NCBI RefSeq assembly: GCF_015751905.1
Contig: NZ_JADOUF010000001.1
Span: forward strand, 1,054,001 to 1,118,000
DNA length: 64,000 bases
Source of the DNA: Longispora fulva
GTDB taxonomy: Bacteria > Actinomycetota > Actinomycetes > Mycobacteriales > Micromonosporaceae
Direction: 5' to 3'
Part shown: positions 1-9,450 of the stretch, in pieces
Numbering within the stretch: the first letter of the stretch is position 1
Layout of the letters: each line of letters starts with the position of its first letter
Notes under the pieces: model-generated
Seen by the model: only the letters and a program-made list of their open reading frames with translations
What the model was told of the DNA's origin: nothing
Database searches by the model: none
Program-made: the position numbers and the translations under genes

Positions 1-1023
1 GCCCACGACGAGGTGGCCAACCTGTTCCGGGTCATCCGCGACCTCACCGGCCAGGGCATCGCCGTCGTCTACATCTCCCACCGCCTCGACGAGATCCGCG
101 AGATCGGCGACCGGGTGACCGTCCTCAAGGACGGCCGGACCACGGCGGCGAACCTGCCGGCCCGGACCGTGCCGGTCGGCGACCTCGTCAACCGGATGAC
201 GGGCCGCACCATCGAGTACGTGTTCCCGCCGCGCCCGGCCGGCCCGCCGGACGCCGGGGCCGAACTGCTCGAGGTGCGCGGACTCGGTCGCGCCGGCGAG
301 TTCGCCGACGTGTCGCTGACCGTGCGGGCCGGTGAGATCGTCGGCATCACCGGCCTCGTCGGCTCCGGACGCTCGGAGGTACTGGAGACCATCTTCGGGG
401 CACGTCGGGCCGACGCCGGGCAGATCACGATGGCCGGCCGCGCGCTGCGCCCCGGCAGCGTGCCGGCGGCCGTGCGCGCCGGCCTCGGCCTCGCCCCGGA
501 GGAACGCAAGAGCCAGGCGCTGCTGCTGTCCGAGCCCGTCGACCGGAACATGACCCTCGCGACGTTCGCCCGGTTCGCCAGCTACGGGGTCACCCGGTCA
601 GGGCGGGAACGGGCCGCGGCCGAAGCCGTCGCCGGCCGCCTCGGCCTGCGTCCGCCGGGCGTGCGCCGCATGGTGCGCACCCTGTCCGGCGGCAACCAGC
701 AGAAGGTCGTCGTCGGCCGGTGGCTGCTCGGCGGCACCCGGGTGCTGCTCCTCGACGAGCCGACCCGGGGGGTGGACGTGGGCGCGCGGGCCGAGCTGTA
801 CCGGGCGATCCGCCGGCTCGCCGACGACGGCGTCGGCATTCTGCTGGTGTCCAGCGAGGTGCCGGAGGTGCTGGGGCTCGCCGACCGGGTGCTGCTGATG
901 CGGGAGGGCCGGGTCGTACACGAGGGCCCGGCCGATCAGCTCGACGAGTCGGCTGTCCTCAGCCTCGTGATGTCCGGCTCCCTGCACACCGTCCACCCCA
1001 CCACCGAAAGGAGGCCGGCATGA
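1..1023 (+). CDS. Sugar ABC transporter ATP-binding protein (RbsA/XylG type), 5' truncated by window edge
   Basis: This is the C-terminal 340 codons of a double-ABC ATPase that powers monosaccharide uptake; the reading frame is open to base 1, so the true start lies outside the window. The first visible residues are the end of the first ABC domain (H-loop region with YISHRLDEI). The second ABC domain follows with a Walker A-like GLVGSGRSE near residue 120, an LSGGNQQK signature near 228 and Walker B LLLDEPTRGVDVG near 250. The degenerate second P-loop and the LSGGNQQK signature are typical of the RbsA/MglA/XylG family. Its stop overlaps the permease start (ATGA), so the two are translationally coupled. 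The transported sugar cannot be read from sequence. Confidence 0.95.
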   Translation, partial: AHDEVANLFRVIRDLTGQGIAVVYISHRLDEIREIGDRVTVLKDGRTTAANLPARTVPVGDLVNRMTGRTIEYVFPPRPAGPPDAGAELLEVRGLGRAGEFADVSLTVRAGEIVGITGLVGSGRSEVLETIFGARRADAGQITMAGRALRPGSVPAAVRAGLGLAPEERKSQALLLSEPVDRNMTLATFARFASYGVTRSGRERAAAEAVAGRLGLRPPGVRRMVRTLSGGNQQKVVVGRWLLGGTRVLLLDEPTRGVDVGARAELYRAIRRLADDGVGILLVSSEVPEVLGLADRVLLMREGRVVHEGPADQLDESAVLSLVMSGSLHTVHPTTERRPA

Positions 1024-2072
1024 ACTCCCCGGCTCTCGGCGCGACCCCCCTCGACCAGACCGCCGTGCGCAGGGTGACCGGTCTCACGGACTGGTGGCGC
1101 GACGACCGGGGCGAGCCGGTGCGCCGCAACCTCGGACTCGTCGTCGTCCTGATCGCCCTGCTGGGCATCGGGGCCTGGACCCGGCCGGACATCTTCCTCG
1201 ACGGCGACCGGCTCGGCCCCAACCTGTTCAGCATCCTCAAGCAGGCGTCCGCCATCGGCGTCGTCACCGTCGGCATGACCTTCGTGATCATCGGCGGCGG
1301 GATCGACCTGTCCGTCGGCGGCCTGATCGCGCTCGCCGGCGTGTGGTCGACCACCCTGGCCACCCAGGGCTTCGGCGCCGGCGGGATCGTGTTCACCGCG
1401 CTCGTCGTCGGCCTCGGCGCCGGCCTCGTCAACGGGGTACTCGTCGCCTACGGCCGGCTCGTCCCCTTCATCGCCACCCTCGCGACGTTCGTCGCCGCCC
1501 GGGGACTGGCCGCCCGGATCTCCGGGAAGCAGACCCAGACCGTGGACGTGGCGGCGATCAACGACCTGGCCACCGCCCGGTACCTCGGAATCCCGCTGTT
1601 GATCTGGATCCTCGCGGCCGTGGTGCTCCTCGGCTGGGGCCTGCTCAACCGCACCACCTTCGGCCGGCGCACCGTCGCGCTCGGCGGCAACGCGGAGGCG
1701 GCCCGGCTCGCCGGCATCCGGATCCGCCCGCACACCGTGCTCCTGTACGGCGTGTCCGGCCTGTGCTGCGGCATCGCCGCCCTGATGCTCACCGCCCAGG
1801 CCACCTCCGCCCAGGCTGCCATGGCCGACATGTACGAACTCGACGCCATCGCCGCGGCCATCATCGGCGGCACCCTGCTCACCGGTGGCCGGGGCACCAT
1901 CGTCGGCTCGCTGCTCGGCGTGCTGGTGTTCTCGACCATCACCAACCTGTTCGCCGTCAACAACCTGCCCACCGAGGTGCAGAACATGGTCAAGGGCGGC
2001 ATCATCGTGGCCGCCGTCCTGGTCCAGCAGTTCCCCTTCGGCCGCCTCCGCCGCCGAAAGCCCACCAGCTAG
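1020..2072 (+). CDS. Sugar ABC transporter permease (RbsC/XylH type)
   Basis: This 350-residue integral membrane protein of the BPD_transp_2 family forms the channel of the ribose/xylose-type importer. After a polar N-terminus of about 35 residues there are repeated hydrophobic helices, with the family motifs GMTFVIIGGGIDLSVGG near residue 85 and the LTGGRGTIVGSLLG stretch near 285. The start is chosen at the ATG overlapping the ATPase stop; longer in-frame extensions would run through the ATPase gene. An 11-bp direct repeat (CCCACCAGCTA) brackets the stop codon and recurs 31 bp downstream, which looks like a small tandem duplication. Confidence 0.95.
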   Translation: MNSPALGATPLDQTAVRRVTGLTDWWRDDRGEPVRRNLGLVVVLIALLGIGAWTRPDIFLDGDRLGPNLFSILKQASAIGVVTVGMTFVIIGGGIDLSVGGLIALAGVWSTTLATQGFGAGGIVFTALVVGLGAGLVNGVLVAYGRLVPFIATLATFVAARGLAARISGKQTQTVDVAAINDLATARYLGIPLLIWILAAVVLLGWGLLNRTTFGRRTVALGGNAEAARLAGIRIRPHTVLLYGVSGLCCGIAALMLTAQATSAQAAMADMYELDAIAAAIIGGTLLTGGRGTIVGSLLGVLVFSTITNLFAVNNLPTEVQNMVKGGIIVAAVLVQQFPFGRLRRRKPTS

Positions 2073-2123
2073 GCCCGTCCGCCCCCGGAATCCCACCAGC
2101 TACGCCCCCTCCGCCCCGCCCCG

Positions 2124-2148
2124 GGCGACCGTCGCCGCGACGGTCGCC
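2124..2148 (+). other. Intra-operon stem-loop before the binding-protein gene
   Basis: An 11-bp perfect inverted repeat (GGCGACCGTCG / CGACGGTCGCC) with a 3-nt loop lies in the 104-bp gap between permease and binding-protein genes. There is no U-run. Such hairpins commonly stabilise or partly terminate transcripts in importer operons so that the binding protein is made in excess; that role here is inference. Confidence 0.5.
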
Positions 2149-2176
2149 GGGACCCCCGTACCCCGAAGAGGTTGTC

Positions 2177-3208
2177 ATGTCCCCCTCACGCCGCACGTTC
2201 CTCGTCTCCGCCACCGCGCTCGGCGCCGGCACCGCCCTCGCCGCGTGCACGTCCAACACCCCGGCCGGCAACACCAGCGTCAAGGCCAACGCCGCCGACA
2301 ACGCCGCCGCCGGCAAGCCGGTCACGATCGGCTTCTCCGCCCCGGCCGCCGACCACGGCTGGATCGCCGCGATCACCGCCAACGCCGAGGCGCAGGCGAA
2401 GCTGTACCCGGAGGTCACCCTGAGGAAGGTCGAGGCGGGCAAGGACGCCGCGGCCCAGGCTGCGGCCCTCGACACGTTGATCGCCGCGAAGCCCGACGTG
2501 ATCGTGATGCTGCCGCACGACGGCAAGGAGCTCAACTCCGTCGGCAGGAAGGCGATGGCCGCCGGCATCCCGGTGGTGAACCTCGACCGGGCGTTCCCGG
2601 AGGACCTGGCCTACCGGTTGCAGATCAAGGGCGACAACTACGGCATGGGGGTCGCGGCCGGGCAGTACGTCGGGGCCCAGCTCAAGGCAACCGGGAAGAC
2701 CGCCCCGGTGATCGGCGAGATCGCCGGCATGGACGAGTTGGAGCTGACCCAGCAGCGCAGCAAGGGGTTCGCCGACGCGCTGGCCACGTTCGGGTTCAAG
2801 GTGGCCAACCGGCGGGCGGCCCGGTTCACGGCCGACTCCGGCCAGAAGGAGGCCGACAACCTGTTGCAGGCCCTGCCGAAGCTCGACGCGGTGTGGAACC
2901 ACGACGACGACCAGGGCATCGGGGTACTCGCCGCGATCGCCCAGTCCGGGCGCAAGGACTTCCTCCTGGTCGGCGGGGCGGGTTCCCGCAAGGCCATGGA
3001 GACCATCAAGGCCGACAACTCGGTCCTGAAGGCCACGGTCACCTACAGCCCGTCGATGGCGTCCTCGGCGATCTCCCTGGCCCGGCTCCTCGCCCAGGGC
3101 CGGGGCATGGGCGACCTCGTCGAACTCCAGGTCCCCAAGGAGATCATCCTCGCGGCCGAGACGGTCACGAAGGCGAACGTGGACCGCTACCTGACCCTCG
3201 GTTTCTGA
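2177..3208 (+). CDS. Sugar-binding lipoprotein of the RbsB-type importer
   Basis: This 343-residue periplasmic-binding-protein-like lipoprotein would capture the sugar outside the membrane and deliver it to the upstream permease. The N-terminus carries a twin-arginine-like SRRTFL followed by a hydrophobic stretch and a lipobox TALAAC with the acylated Cys at 24, so Tat export and lipidation are plausible. The body shows RbsB features: PVTIGFSAPAADHGW near residue 38, alternating Rossmann-like segments and DAVWNHDDDQGIG near 235. The ATG at 2177 is preceded by a purine-rich AAGAGG. The Gfo/Idh gene begins 2 bp after its stop. Confidence 0.93.
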   Translation: MSPSRRTFLVSATALGAGTALAACTSNTPAGNTSVKANAADNAAAGKPVTIGFSAPAADHGWIAAITANAEAQAKLYPEVTLRKVEAGKDAAAQAAALDTLIAAKPDVIVMLPHDGKELNSVGRKAMAAGIPVVNLDRAFPEDLAYRLQIKGDNYGMGVAAGQYVGAQLKATGKTAPVIGEIAGMDELELTQQRSKGFADALATFGFKVANRRAARFTADSGQKEADNLLQALPKLDAVWNHDDDQGIGVLAAIAQSGRKDFLLVGGAGSRKAMETIKADNSVLKATVTYSPSMASSAISLARLLAQGRGMGDLVELQVPKEIILAAETVTKANVDRYLTLGF

Positions 3209-3210
3209 CC

Positions 3211-4374
3211 ATGGGGTCCACCCTCCGCGTCGGCATGGTCGGGTACGCCTTCATGGGCACCGCCCACTCCCAGGCCTGGCGCACGGTCAACCGGGTCTTC
3301 GACCTGCCGCTGCGGGCCGAGATGACGGCCGTCTGCGGCACGGACCGGGCCGGGGTCGCGGCGGCGGCGCACCGCCTCGGCTGGGCCGGGCACTGCACCG
3401 ACTGGCGTGAACTCGTCGCCCGCGACGACATCGACGTGATCGACATCTGCACGCCGGGAGACAGCCACGCCGAGATCGCCATCGCCGCCCTGGAGGCCGG
3501 CAAGCACGTGCTGTGCGAGAAGCCGCTGGCCAACACGCTCGCGGAGGCGGAGGCCATGGTCGAGGCCGCGGCCCGCGCCCACCCGGGAGGCGTCCGGGCG
3601 ATGTGCGGGTTCAACTACCGCAGGGTGCCCGCGATCGCGCTGATGCGGGACCTGGCGGCGGCCGGGCGGCTGGGGACGGTCCGGCACGTGCGGGCCGCGT
3701 ACCTGCAGGACTGGATCACCGATCCCGGGTACCCGCTGGTATGGCGGCTGCGCCGGGACCGGGCCGGATCCGGGGCGCTCGGTGACCTCGGCGCGCACGT
3801 CGTGGACCTGGCCCAGCACGTCACGGGGCAGCGGATCACCGGGGTGAGCGCCGTGACGGAGACTTTCGTCAAGGAACGTCCGCTGACCTGGGGGAGCACC
3901 CGGCGCGGTCGGGTCACGGTCGACGACGCCGCGCTCGTGGTCGGCAGGCTCGACGGCGGAGCGTTGGCCAGTTTCGAGGCCAGCCGGTTCGCGACCGGGC
4001 GGAAGAACTCCCTGCGGATCGAGATCAACGGCGATCGCGGTTCCCTGTCCTTCGACCTGGAACGGCTCAACGAGCTGGCCTACTACGACGCCGACCGGCC
4101 GGCGGCCGAGCAGGGCTTCACCACGATCCTCGTGACGGAGCCGCACCACCCGTACCTGTCGGCCTGGTGGCCGCCCGGGCACGCCCTCGGCTACGAGCAC
4201 ACCTTCACCCACCAGCTCCGCGACCTGATCGACGCGATCGGGACCGGGGCCGACCCGCAGCCCTCGTTCGCCGAGGCCCTCACCGTGCAACTCGTCCTGG
4301 ACGCCGCCGAACGCAGCGTGGCCAACGGCGCCGGCTGGACGCAGGTGCAACCTCCCCTCCCCTCACTCCTCTAA
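3211..4374 (+). CDS. Gfo/Idh/MocA family NAD(P)-dependent oxidoreductase
   Basis: This 387-residue cytoplasmic dehydrogenase has an N-terminal Rossmann domain (VGMVGYAFMGTAHS near residue 6), the family EKP motif (CEKPLANTLAEAE near 101) and a C-terminal beta-sheet domain with GALGDLGAHVVDLAQ near 188. Members oxidise or epimerise hydroxyls of sugars and cyclitols; several relatives, including ThuB of trehalose catabolism, make 3-keto sugars. The start lies 2 bp after the binding-protein stop and the gene is followed within 8 bp by the secreted dehydrogenase, so it is co-transcribed with the importer. A role in 3-keto-glycoside metabolism is inferred from the ThuA/DUF1080 neighbour. Confidence 0.92.
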   Translation: MGSTLRVGMVGYAFMGTAHSQAWRTVNRVFDLPLRAEMTAVCGTDRAGVAAAAHRLGWAGHCTDWRELVARDDIDVIDICTPGDSHAEIAIAALEAGKHVLCEKPLANTLAEAEAMVEAAARAHPGGVRAMCGFNYRRVPAIALMRDLAAAGRLGTVRHVRAAYLQDWITDPGYPLVWRLRRDRAGSGALGDLGAHVVDLAQHVTGQRITGVSAVTETFVKERPLTWGSTRRGRVTVDDAALVVGRLDGGALASFEASRFATGRKNSLRIEINGDRGSLSFDLERLNELAYYDADRPAAEQGFTTILVTEPHHPYLSAWWPPGHALGYEHTFTHQLRDLIDAIGTGADPQPSFAEALTVQLVLDAAERSVANGAGWTQVQPPLPSLL

Positions 4375-4382
4375 GGACCGCC

Positions 4383-7205
4383 ATGACACCGTCCCTCCGG
4401 TGGCGCGCCCGGCTGCTCGTCGCCGCGCTGCTGTCCGCACCGCTCCTCGCGGTGACCCTGCCAGCCCAGGCCCACGACGTGATCAACCCGGCAGACTTCC
4501 AGCAGGTGACCCTCGCCAAGGGGGTCGCCGAGATGGGCGAGCCGATCACGATGGCCGTGCTGCCCGACCGCTCGGTCCTGCACACCTCCCGCGACGGCAC
4601 GCTGCGCCTCACCGACGCGGCCGGCGGCACGAAGGTCGCCGGCAAGCTGACCGTCTACTCCCACGACGAGGAGGGGTTGCAGGGCGTCGGCGTGGACCCC
4701 AACTTCACCACCAACCGCTTCATCTTCCTGTACTACGCGCCGCCGCTGTCCACCCCCGCCGGTGACGCCCCGGCCACCGGCACCGACTTCTCGGCGTGGA
4801 AGGGCGTCAACCGGCTGTCGCGCTTCGTCCTGAAGACCGACGGCACCCTCGACCTGGCCAGCGAGAAGAAGGTCCTCGACGTCGACGCCGACCGGGGGAT
4901 GTGCTGCCACGTCGGCGGGGACATCGACTTCGACGCCGCCGGCGACCTGTACCTGAGCACCGGGGACGACACCAACCCGTTCAACTCCAACGGGTACAGC
5001 CCGCTGGACGAGCGCACCGACCGCAACCCGGCCATGGACGCGCAGCGCTCGGCGGCCAACACCAACGACCTGCGGGGCAAGGTCCTGCGGATCAAGGTGA
5101 ACGCCGACGCGTCCTACTCGATCCCGGCCGGCAACCTGTTCGCCCCGGGCACGGCGAAGACCCGGCCGGAGATCTATGCGATGGGCTTCCGCAACCCGTA
5201 CCGGATGAGCGTCGACAAGGCCACCGGCGTCGTCTACCTCGGCGACTACGGGCCCGACGCCGGGGCCGCAGACGCCAACCGGGGGCCGGGCGGGCAGGTA
5301 GAGTTCGACCGGATCACCGGGCCGGGCAACTACGGCTGGCCCTACTGCACCGGCACGAACACCGCCGCCGAGACGTACAACGAGTGGAACTTCGCCACGG
5401 ACAGCACGGGGCCGAAGTACGACTGCTCGGGGCCGACGAACAACTCGTTCCGCAACACCGGCCTGGCCACGCTGCCGGCCGCCCGGTCCGCGTGGATCCG
5501 CTACGGCGGCGACGCCGGCTCCCCGCCGGAGTTCGGCTCGGGGAGCGAGTCCCCGATGGGCGGCGCCGTCTACCACTACGACGCGGCCTCGACCTCCCCG
5601 GTGAAGTTCCCGGCCAGCCTGGACGGGCACTACCTCGCCGCCGAGTTCGGCCGCCAGTGGCTCAAGGCGATCGACGTCAACGCCGACGGCACCCCGGGGG
5701 CGATCGCGGCCTTCCCGTGGGCCGGCACCCAGATCATCGACACGGCGTTCGGCCCGGACGGCGCGCTGTACGTCCTGGACTACGGCACCGGCTACTTCAG
5801 CGGCGACGCCAACTCGGCCCTGTACCGGATCGACTACATCGGCGGGGCCAACCGCGCCCCGTCGGCGGTGGCGAAGGCCGACCGGACGTCGGGCACCGCG
5901 CCACTGGCCGTCGCGTTCTCCTCGGCCGGCAGCTCCGACCCCGAGGGCGGCGCGCTGACCTACTCCTGGGCGTTCGGCGACGGCGGGACGTCGACGGCAG
6001 CCAACCCGGGGCACACGTACGCGGCGAACGGGCAGTACACGGCCACGCTGACGGTGCGCGACCCGGACGGGAACACGGCCACGGCCAACGTGACCGTCAC
6101 GGTCGGCAACACCGCGCCGACGGTCACCCTGTCGCTGCCCGGGGACGGGCAGCTGTTCTCCTTCGGGGACACCGTGCCGTTCCAGGTCACGGTGACCGAC
6201 CCCGAGGACGGGCCGATCGACTGCTCGAAGGTGACCGTGACCTACATCCTCGGCCACGACAGCCACGGGCACGCCATCACCTCGGCGACCGGGTGCTCCG
6301 GGTCGATCAATGTGCCCGTGGACGGGGAACACGACGCGTCGGCGAACATCTACGGGGTCTTCGACGCCCAGTACACCGACAAGGGCGCCAACGGGCAGCC
6401 GGCGCTGACCACCCACGACCAGCACGTCACCCAGCCCCGGCACCGGCAGGCCGAGCACTTCGGCACCTCGTCGGGGATCAACAAGTTCACCAAGGCGACC
6501 GCCGAGGGCGGGGCGACCGTCGGGGACATCAACAACGGGGACTGGATCGGCTTCGCCCGGTACCAGGTCGGCAACGCCGTGTCCTTCGACGCCCGGGTGT
6601 CCTCCGCCGGGGTCGGCGGCACCCTGACCCTGCGGACCGGCTCGCCCACCGGCCCGGCCATCGGTTCGGCGACCGTGCCGGTCACCGGCGGCTGGGAGAC
6701 CTTCGCGACCGTCACCGGGGCGATCACGGCGGCCCCGACGGGGACCACGAGCCTGTACCTGGTGTTCACCGGCGGCGCGGGCGCGCTGTTCGACGTGGAC
6801 GCGTTCACCCTCAACACCGGCACGTCCCGGGTCGGCCCGGTCAAGGGCGTCGGCGGCAAGTGCGTCGACGTGGCCAACGCCGGCACGGCCGACGGCACGA
6901 AGATCCAGCTCTACACGTGCAACGGGACCGGCGCGCAGTCCTGGACCGTGAACGGGTCGACGCTGCGGGCGCTCAACAAGTGCCTGGACGTGGCCGGCGG
7001 CGCGACGGCGGCCGGCACGAAGGTGCAGCTGTGGACCTGCAACGGCACGGGAGCCCAGAACTGGGCCGCCCAGGCTGACGGGACGCTGCGCAACCCCGTC
7101 TCCGGCCGGTGCCTGGACGCCTCCGGCGGCAGCTCCGCCGACGGCACCCAACTGATCATCTGGGACTGCCACGCCGGCCCGAACCAGAAGTGGACCCTGC
7201 CCTAG
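4383..7205 (+). CDS. Secreted PQQ-dependent sugar dehydrogenase-like protein with PKD, CBM6 and ricin-lectin modules
   Basis: This 940-residue exported protein has a signal peptide (about 1-31, ending PAQAHD). Next comes a beta-propeller of the soluble glucose/sorbosone dehydrogenase family (about 40-490; EEGLQGVGVDPNF, GGDIDFDAAGDLYLSTGDD, YAMGFRNPYRMSVD), then a PKD domain (about 495-575), a further Ig-like region, a CBM6-type carbohydrate-binding module (about 683-815) and a ricin-B trefoil (about 818-940) with repeated QxW-type motifs ending QKWTLP. It probably oxidises sugars at a polysaccharide surface; PQQ dependence is inferred from the fold, and no PQQ biosynthesis genes are in the window. 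It lies 8 bp after the Gfo/Idh gene. Confidence 0.9.
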   Translation: MTPSLRWRARLLVAALLSAPLLAVTLPAQAHDVINPADFQQVTLAKGVAEMGEPITMAVLPDRSVLHTSRDGTLRLTDAAGGTKVAGKLTVYSHDEEGLQGVGVDPNFTTNRFIFLYYAPPLSTPAGDAPATGTDFSAWKGVNRLSRFVLKTDGTLDLASEKKVLDVDADRGMCCHVGGDIDFDAAGDLYLSTGDDTNPFNSNGYSPLDERTDRNPAMDAQRSAANTNDLRGKVLRIKVNADASYSIPAGNLFAPGTAKTRPEIYAMGFRNPYRMSVDKATGVVYLGDYGPDAGAADANRGPGGQVEFDRITGPGNYGWPYCTGTNTAAETYNEWNFATDSTGPKYDCSGPTNNSFRNTGLATLPAARSAWIRYGGDAGSPPEFGSGSESPMGGAVYHYDAASTSPVKFPASLDGHYLAAEFGRQWLKAIDVNADGTPGAIAAFPWAGTQIIDTAFGPDGALYVLDYGTGYFSGDANSALYRIDYIGGANRAPSAVAKADRTSGTAPLAVAFSSAGSSDPEGGALTYSWAFGDGGTSTAANPGHTYAANGQYTATLTVRDPDGNTATANVTVTVGNTAPTVTLSLPGDGQLFSFGDTVPFQVTVTDPEDGPIDCSKVTVTYILGHDSHGHAITSATGCSGSINVPVDGEHDASANIYGVFDAQYTDKGANGQPALTTHDQHVTQPRHRQAEHFGTSSGINKFTKATAEGGATVGDINNGDWIGFARYQVGNAVSFDARVSSAGVGGTLTLRTGSPTGPAIGSATVPVTGGWETFATVTGAITAAPTGTTSLYLVFTGGAGALFDVDAFTLNTGTSRVGPVKGVGGKCVDVANAGTADGTKIQLYTCNGTGAQSWTVNGSTLRALNKCLDVAGGATAAGTKVQLWTCNGTGAQNWAAQADGTLRNPVSGRCLDASGGSSADGTQLIIWDCHAGPNQKWTLP

Positions 7206-7211
7206 CCGGCA

Positions 7212-7242
7212 CCGGGCGGGCGGCCCCGCGCCGCCCGCCCGG
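7212..7242 (+). terminator. GC-rich hairpin after the sugar dehydrogenase gene
   Basis: A 13-bp perfect stem (CCGGGCGGGCGGC / GCCGCCCGCCCGG) with a 5-nt loop starts 6 bp after the stop codon. It lacks a clear U-tract, as is usual in high-GC actinomycetes. It may terminate or attenuate transcription before the ThuA gene. Confidence 0.55.
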
Positions 7243-7300
7243 CCCGGCTCCGGTCCGGTCCCGCGAGGCCGGCCGTCCCCACGATCCGAGAGGCACCGCC

Positions 7301-9373
7301 ATGAGAGCCCTGCTCCCCAGACTGCTGGCCGTGACCGCCCTGGCACTGGCCATGGTCACCGGCCCGACCGCGCACGCCGCCGACAGCCCCTACCAGGTCC
7401 TCGTGTTCTCCAAGACCACGGTGTTCCGGCACGACTCGATCCCCGCCGGCATCCAGGCCATCCGAGACCTGGGCGCCGCCAACAACTTCACCGTCACGGC
7501 CACCGAGGACGCGACGACCTTCAACCCCACCACCCTCTCCCAGTACCAGGCCGTCGTGTTCCTCAGCACCACCGGCGACGTGCTCGACGCCACCCAGCAG
7601 TCCGCCTTCGAGTCCTACATCCGGGCCGGCGGCGGGTACGTCGGCATCCACGCCGCCGCCGACACCGAGTACGACTGGCCGTTCTACGGCGAACTCGTCG
7701 GTGCGTACTTCGCCTCGCACCCCGCCCAGGCCCAGGCGACGGCCACCGTCGAGGACCGCGCGCACGCCGCCACCGCGCACCTCGGCACCACCTGGTCCCG
7801 CTACGACGAGTGGTACAACTACCGGCTCAACCCGCGCGGCGACGCCCACGTGCTGGCCACCCTGAACGAGTCCAGCTACGCCGGCGGGGCGATGGGCGCC
7901 GACCACCCGCACGTGTGGTGCAAGTCGTTCCAGGGCGGCCGGTCCTTCTACACCGGGCAGGGCCACACGATCGCCTCGTACGCCGAACCGGCGTTCCGCG
8001 CCGAACTGCTCGGCGGCATCCGGTACGCGGCGGGCAGGACGAAGGCCGACTGCCGGCCCGAGGTCAACTACACGAGCCTGTTCAACGGTTCGACCACCGG
8101 CTGGTCGCAGGCCGGGCCGGGCGGGTTCACCAACACCGACGCGACCCTTACCTCCCACGACGGCCTGGGCCTGCTGTGGTACTCGGCGAAGGAGCTGCAC
8201 TCCTACTCCCTCAAACTCGACTGGAAGCTCGCCGGCGACGACAACTCCGGCGTGTTCGTCGGCTTCCCGGCCAGCACCGACCCGTGGTCGGCCGTCAACA
8301 ACGGCTACGAGATCCAGATCGACGCCACCGACACCCCCGACCACACCACGGGGGCGGTCTACGGCTTCCAGTCCGCCGACCTGGCCGCCCGCGACGCCGC
8401 GCTCAATCCGCCGGGGGAGTGGAACACCTACGAGATCCTCGTCGAGGGCGAAAGGCTCCGGGTGTTCCTCAACGGCGCGCTGATCAACGACTTCACCAAC
8501 ACCGACCCGGTCCGGTCGCTGCAACAGGGCTACATCGGGATCCAGAACCACGGCACCGGCGACGACGCCTCCTTCCGCAACATCCGGATCCGGGAGACCG
8601 GGACGTACGCGGTGCAGGCCGAGTACGCCTCCGCCGTCAACGCCGACGGGCCCCGGCTCTACCCGCACGCCGCGCACGGGGGCGCCGTCCTCGGCGACGT
8701 GCAGCCGGGGGACTGGGCCGCCTACAACGACACCGACCTGACCGGGGCGACGGCGTTCACCGCCCGGGTCGCCGGGGTCGGCTCCACCGGCGGGCTCCAG
8801 ATCCGGGCCGACTCCCCGACCGGGGCGCTCCTCGGCTCGGTGGCCGTGCCCGCCACCGGCGGCTGGGAGACCTACGCCAATGTCAGCACCACCCTGACGG
8901 GTGTCCCCGCCGGACGGCACCGGCTGTATCTGGTGTCCACCGGCTCCTCCTTCGACGTGGACGACTTCACCCTCGCGGCGACCACCCCGCCGGGCGGGGT
9001 CGGTCCGATCAGGGGAGTGGCCGGCAAGTGCGTGGACGTGGCCGGCGGCGGGTCGGCGGACGGGACGAAGGTCCAGCTGTACACCTGCAACGGGTCGGCG
9101 GCGCAGACCTGGACCGTGACCGGTACGACGCTGCGGTCGCTCGGTAAGTGCCTCGACGTGGCCGGTGGCGCGACCGCCGCCGGGACGAAGGCGCAGCTGT
9201 GGACCTGCAACGGCACGGGGGCGCAGAACTGGGCGGCGCAGGCCGACGGTTCGCTGCGCAACCCGCAGTCGGGGCGGTGCCTGGACGCGTCGGGCGGCGG
9301 CACGGCCGACGGCACCCAGTTGATCATCTGGGACTGCCACGGTGGGGCCAACCAGAAGTGGACTCTGCCCTAG
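7301..9373 (+). CDS. Secreted ThuA-DUF1080 fusion with CBM6 and ricin-lectin tail
   Basis: This 690-residue protein has a signal peptide (about 1-27, TAHAAD), a ThuA-like glutamine-amidotransferase-fold domain (about 28-246; VLVFSKTTVFRHDSIP, GGGYVGIHAAADTEYDWPFYG), a DUF1080 beta-sandwich (about 256-433; LFNGSTTGW, DDNSGVFVGFP), a CBM6 module (about 436-560) and a ricin-B trefoil (about 567-690). DUF1080 proteins include hydrolases of 3-keto-disaccharides, and ThuA belongs to trehalose 3-oxidation operons, so it may cleave keto-glycosides made by the neighbouring dehydrogenases. The C-terminal CBM6-ricin unit is a clear paralogue of the one in the upstream gene. The ATG is preceded by GAGAGG. 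Confidence 0.9.
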   Translation: MRALLPRLLAVTALALAMVTGPTAHAADSPYQVLVFSKTTVFRHDSIPAGIQAIRDLGAANNFTVTATEDATTFNPTTLSQYQAVVFLSTTGDVLDATQQSAFESYIRAGGGYVGIHAAADTEYDWPFYGELVGAYFASHPAQAQATATVEDRAHAATAHLGTTWSRYDEWYNYRLNPRGDAHVLATLNESSYAGGAMGADHPHVWCKSFQGGRSFYTGQGHTIASYAEPAFRAELLGGIRYAAGRTKADCRPEVNYTSLFNGSTTGWSQAGPGGFTNTDATLTSHDGLGLLWYSAKELHSYSLKLDWKLAGDDNSGVFVGFPASTDPWSAVNNGYEIQIDATDTPDHTTGAVYGFQSADLAARDAALNPPGEWNTYEILVEGERLRVFLNGALINDFTNTDPVRSLQQGYIGIQNHGTGDDASFRNIRIRETGTYAVQAEYASAVNADGPRLYPHAAHGGAVLGDVQPGDWAAYNDTDLTGATAFTARVAGVGSTGGLQIRADSPTGALLGSVAVPATGGWETYANVSTTLTGVPAGRHRLYLVSTGSSFDVDDFTLAATTPPGGVGPIRGVAGKCVDVAGGGSADGTKVQLYTCNGSAAQTWTVTGTTLRSLGKCLDVAGGATAAGTKAQLWTCNGTGAQNWAAQADGSLRNPQSGRCLDASGGGTADGTQLIIWDCHGGANQKWTLP

Positions 9374-9378
9374 CGCGC

Positions 9379-9416
9379 ACGGTGGGGACCGACGCTGTCG
9401 GGTCGGTCCCCACCGT
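9379..9416 (+). terminator. Strong hairpin terminator after the ThuA-DUF1080 gene
   Basis: A perfect 15-bp inverted repeat (ACGGTGGGGACCGAC / GTCGGTCCCCACCGT) with an 8-nt loop begins 5 bp after the stop codon. It probably ends the long transcript, leaving the isomerase gene at 9451 to read-through or its own promoter. Confidence 0.75.
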
Positions 9417-9450
9417 AACCCTGAAAAGATCTTGATCTGGAGTGTGACGC

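Noticed and set aside
2061-2102. 11-bp direct repeat around the RbsC-type permease stop codon as a regulatory site
   Set aside because: It includes coding sequence and looks like a small tandem duplication; there is no symmetry or conservation to suggest protein binding.
4371-7346. A 991-codon open frame on the minus strand opposite the sugar dehydrogenase gene
   Set aside because: Antisense open frames are common at this GC content. The plus strand encodes a protein with a signal peptide and four recognisable domains, while the minus-strand product is low-complexity Arg/Gly/Val with no domain.
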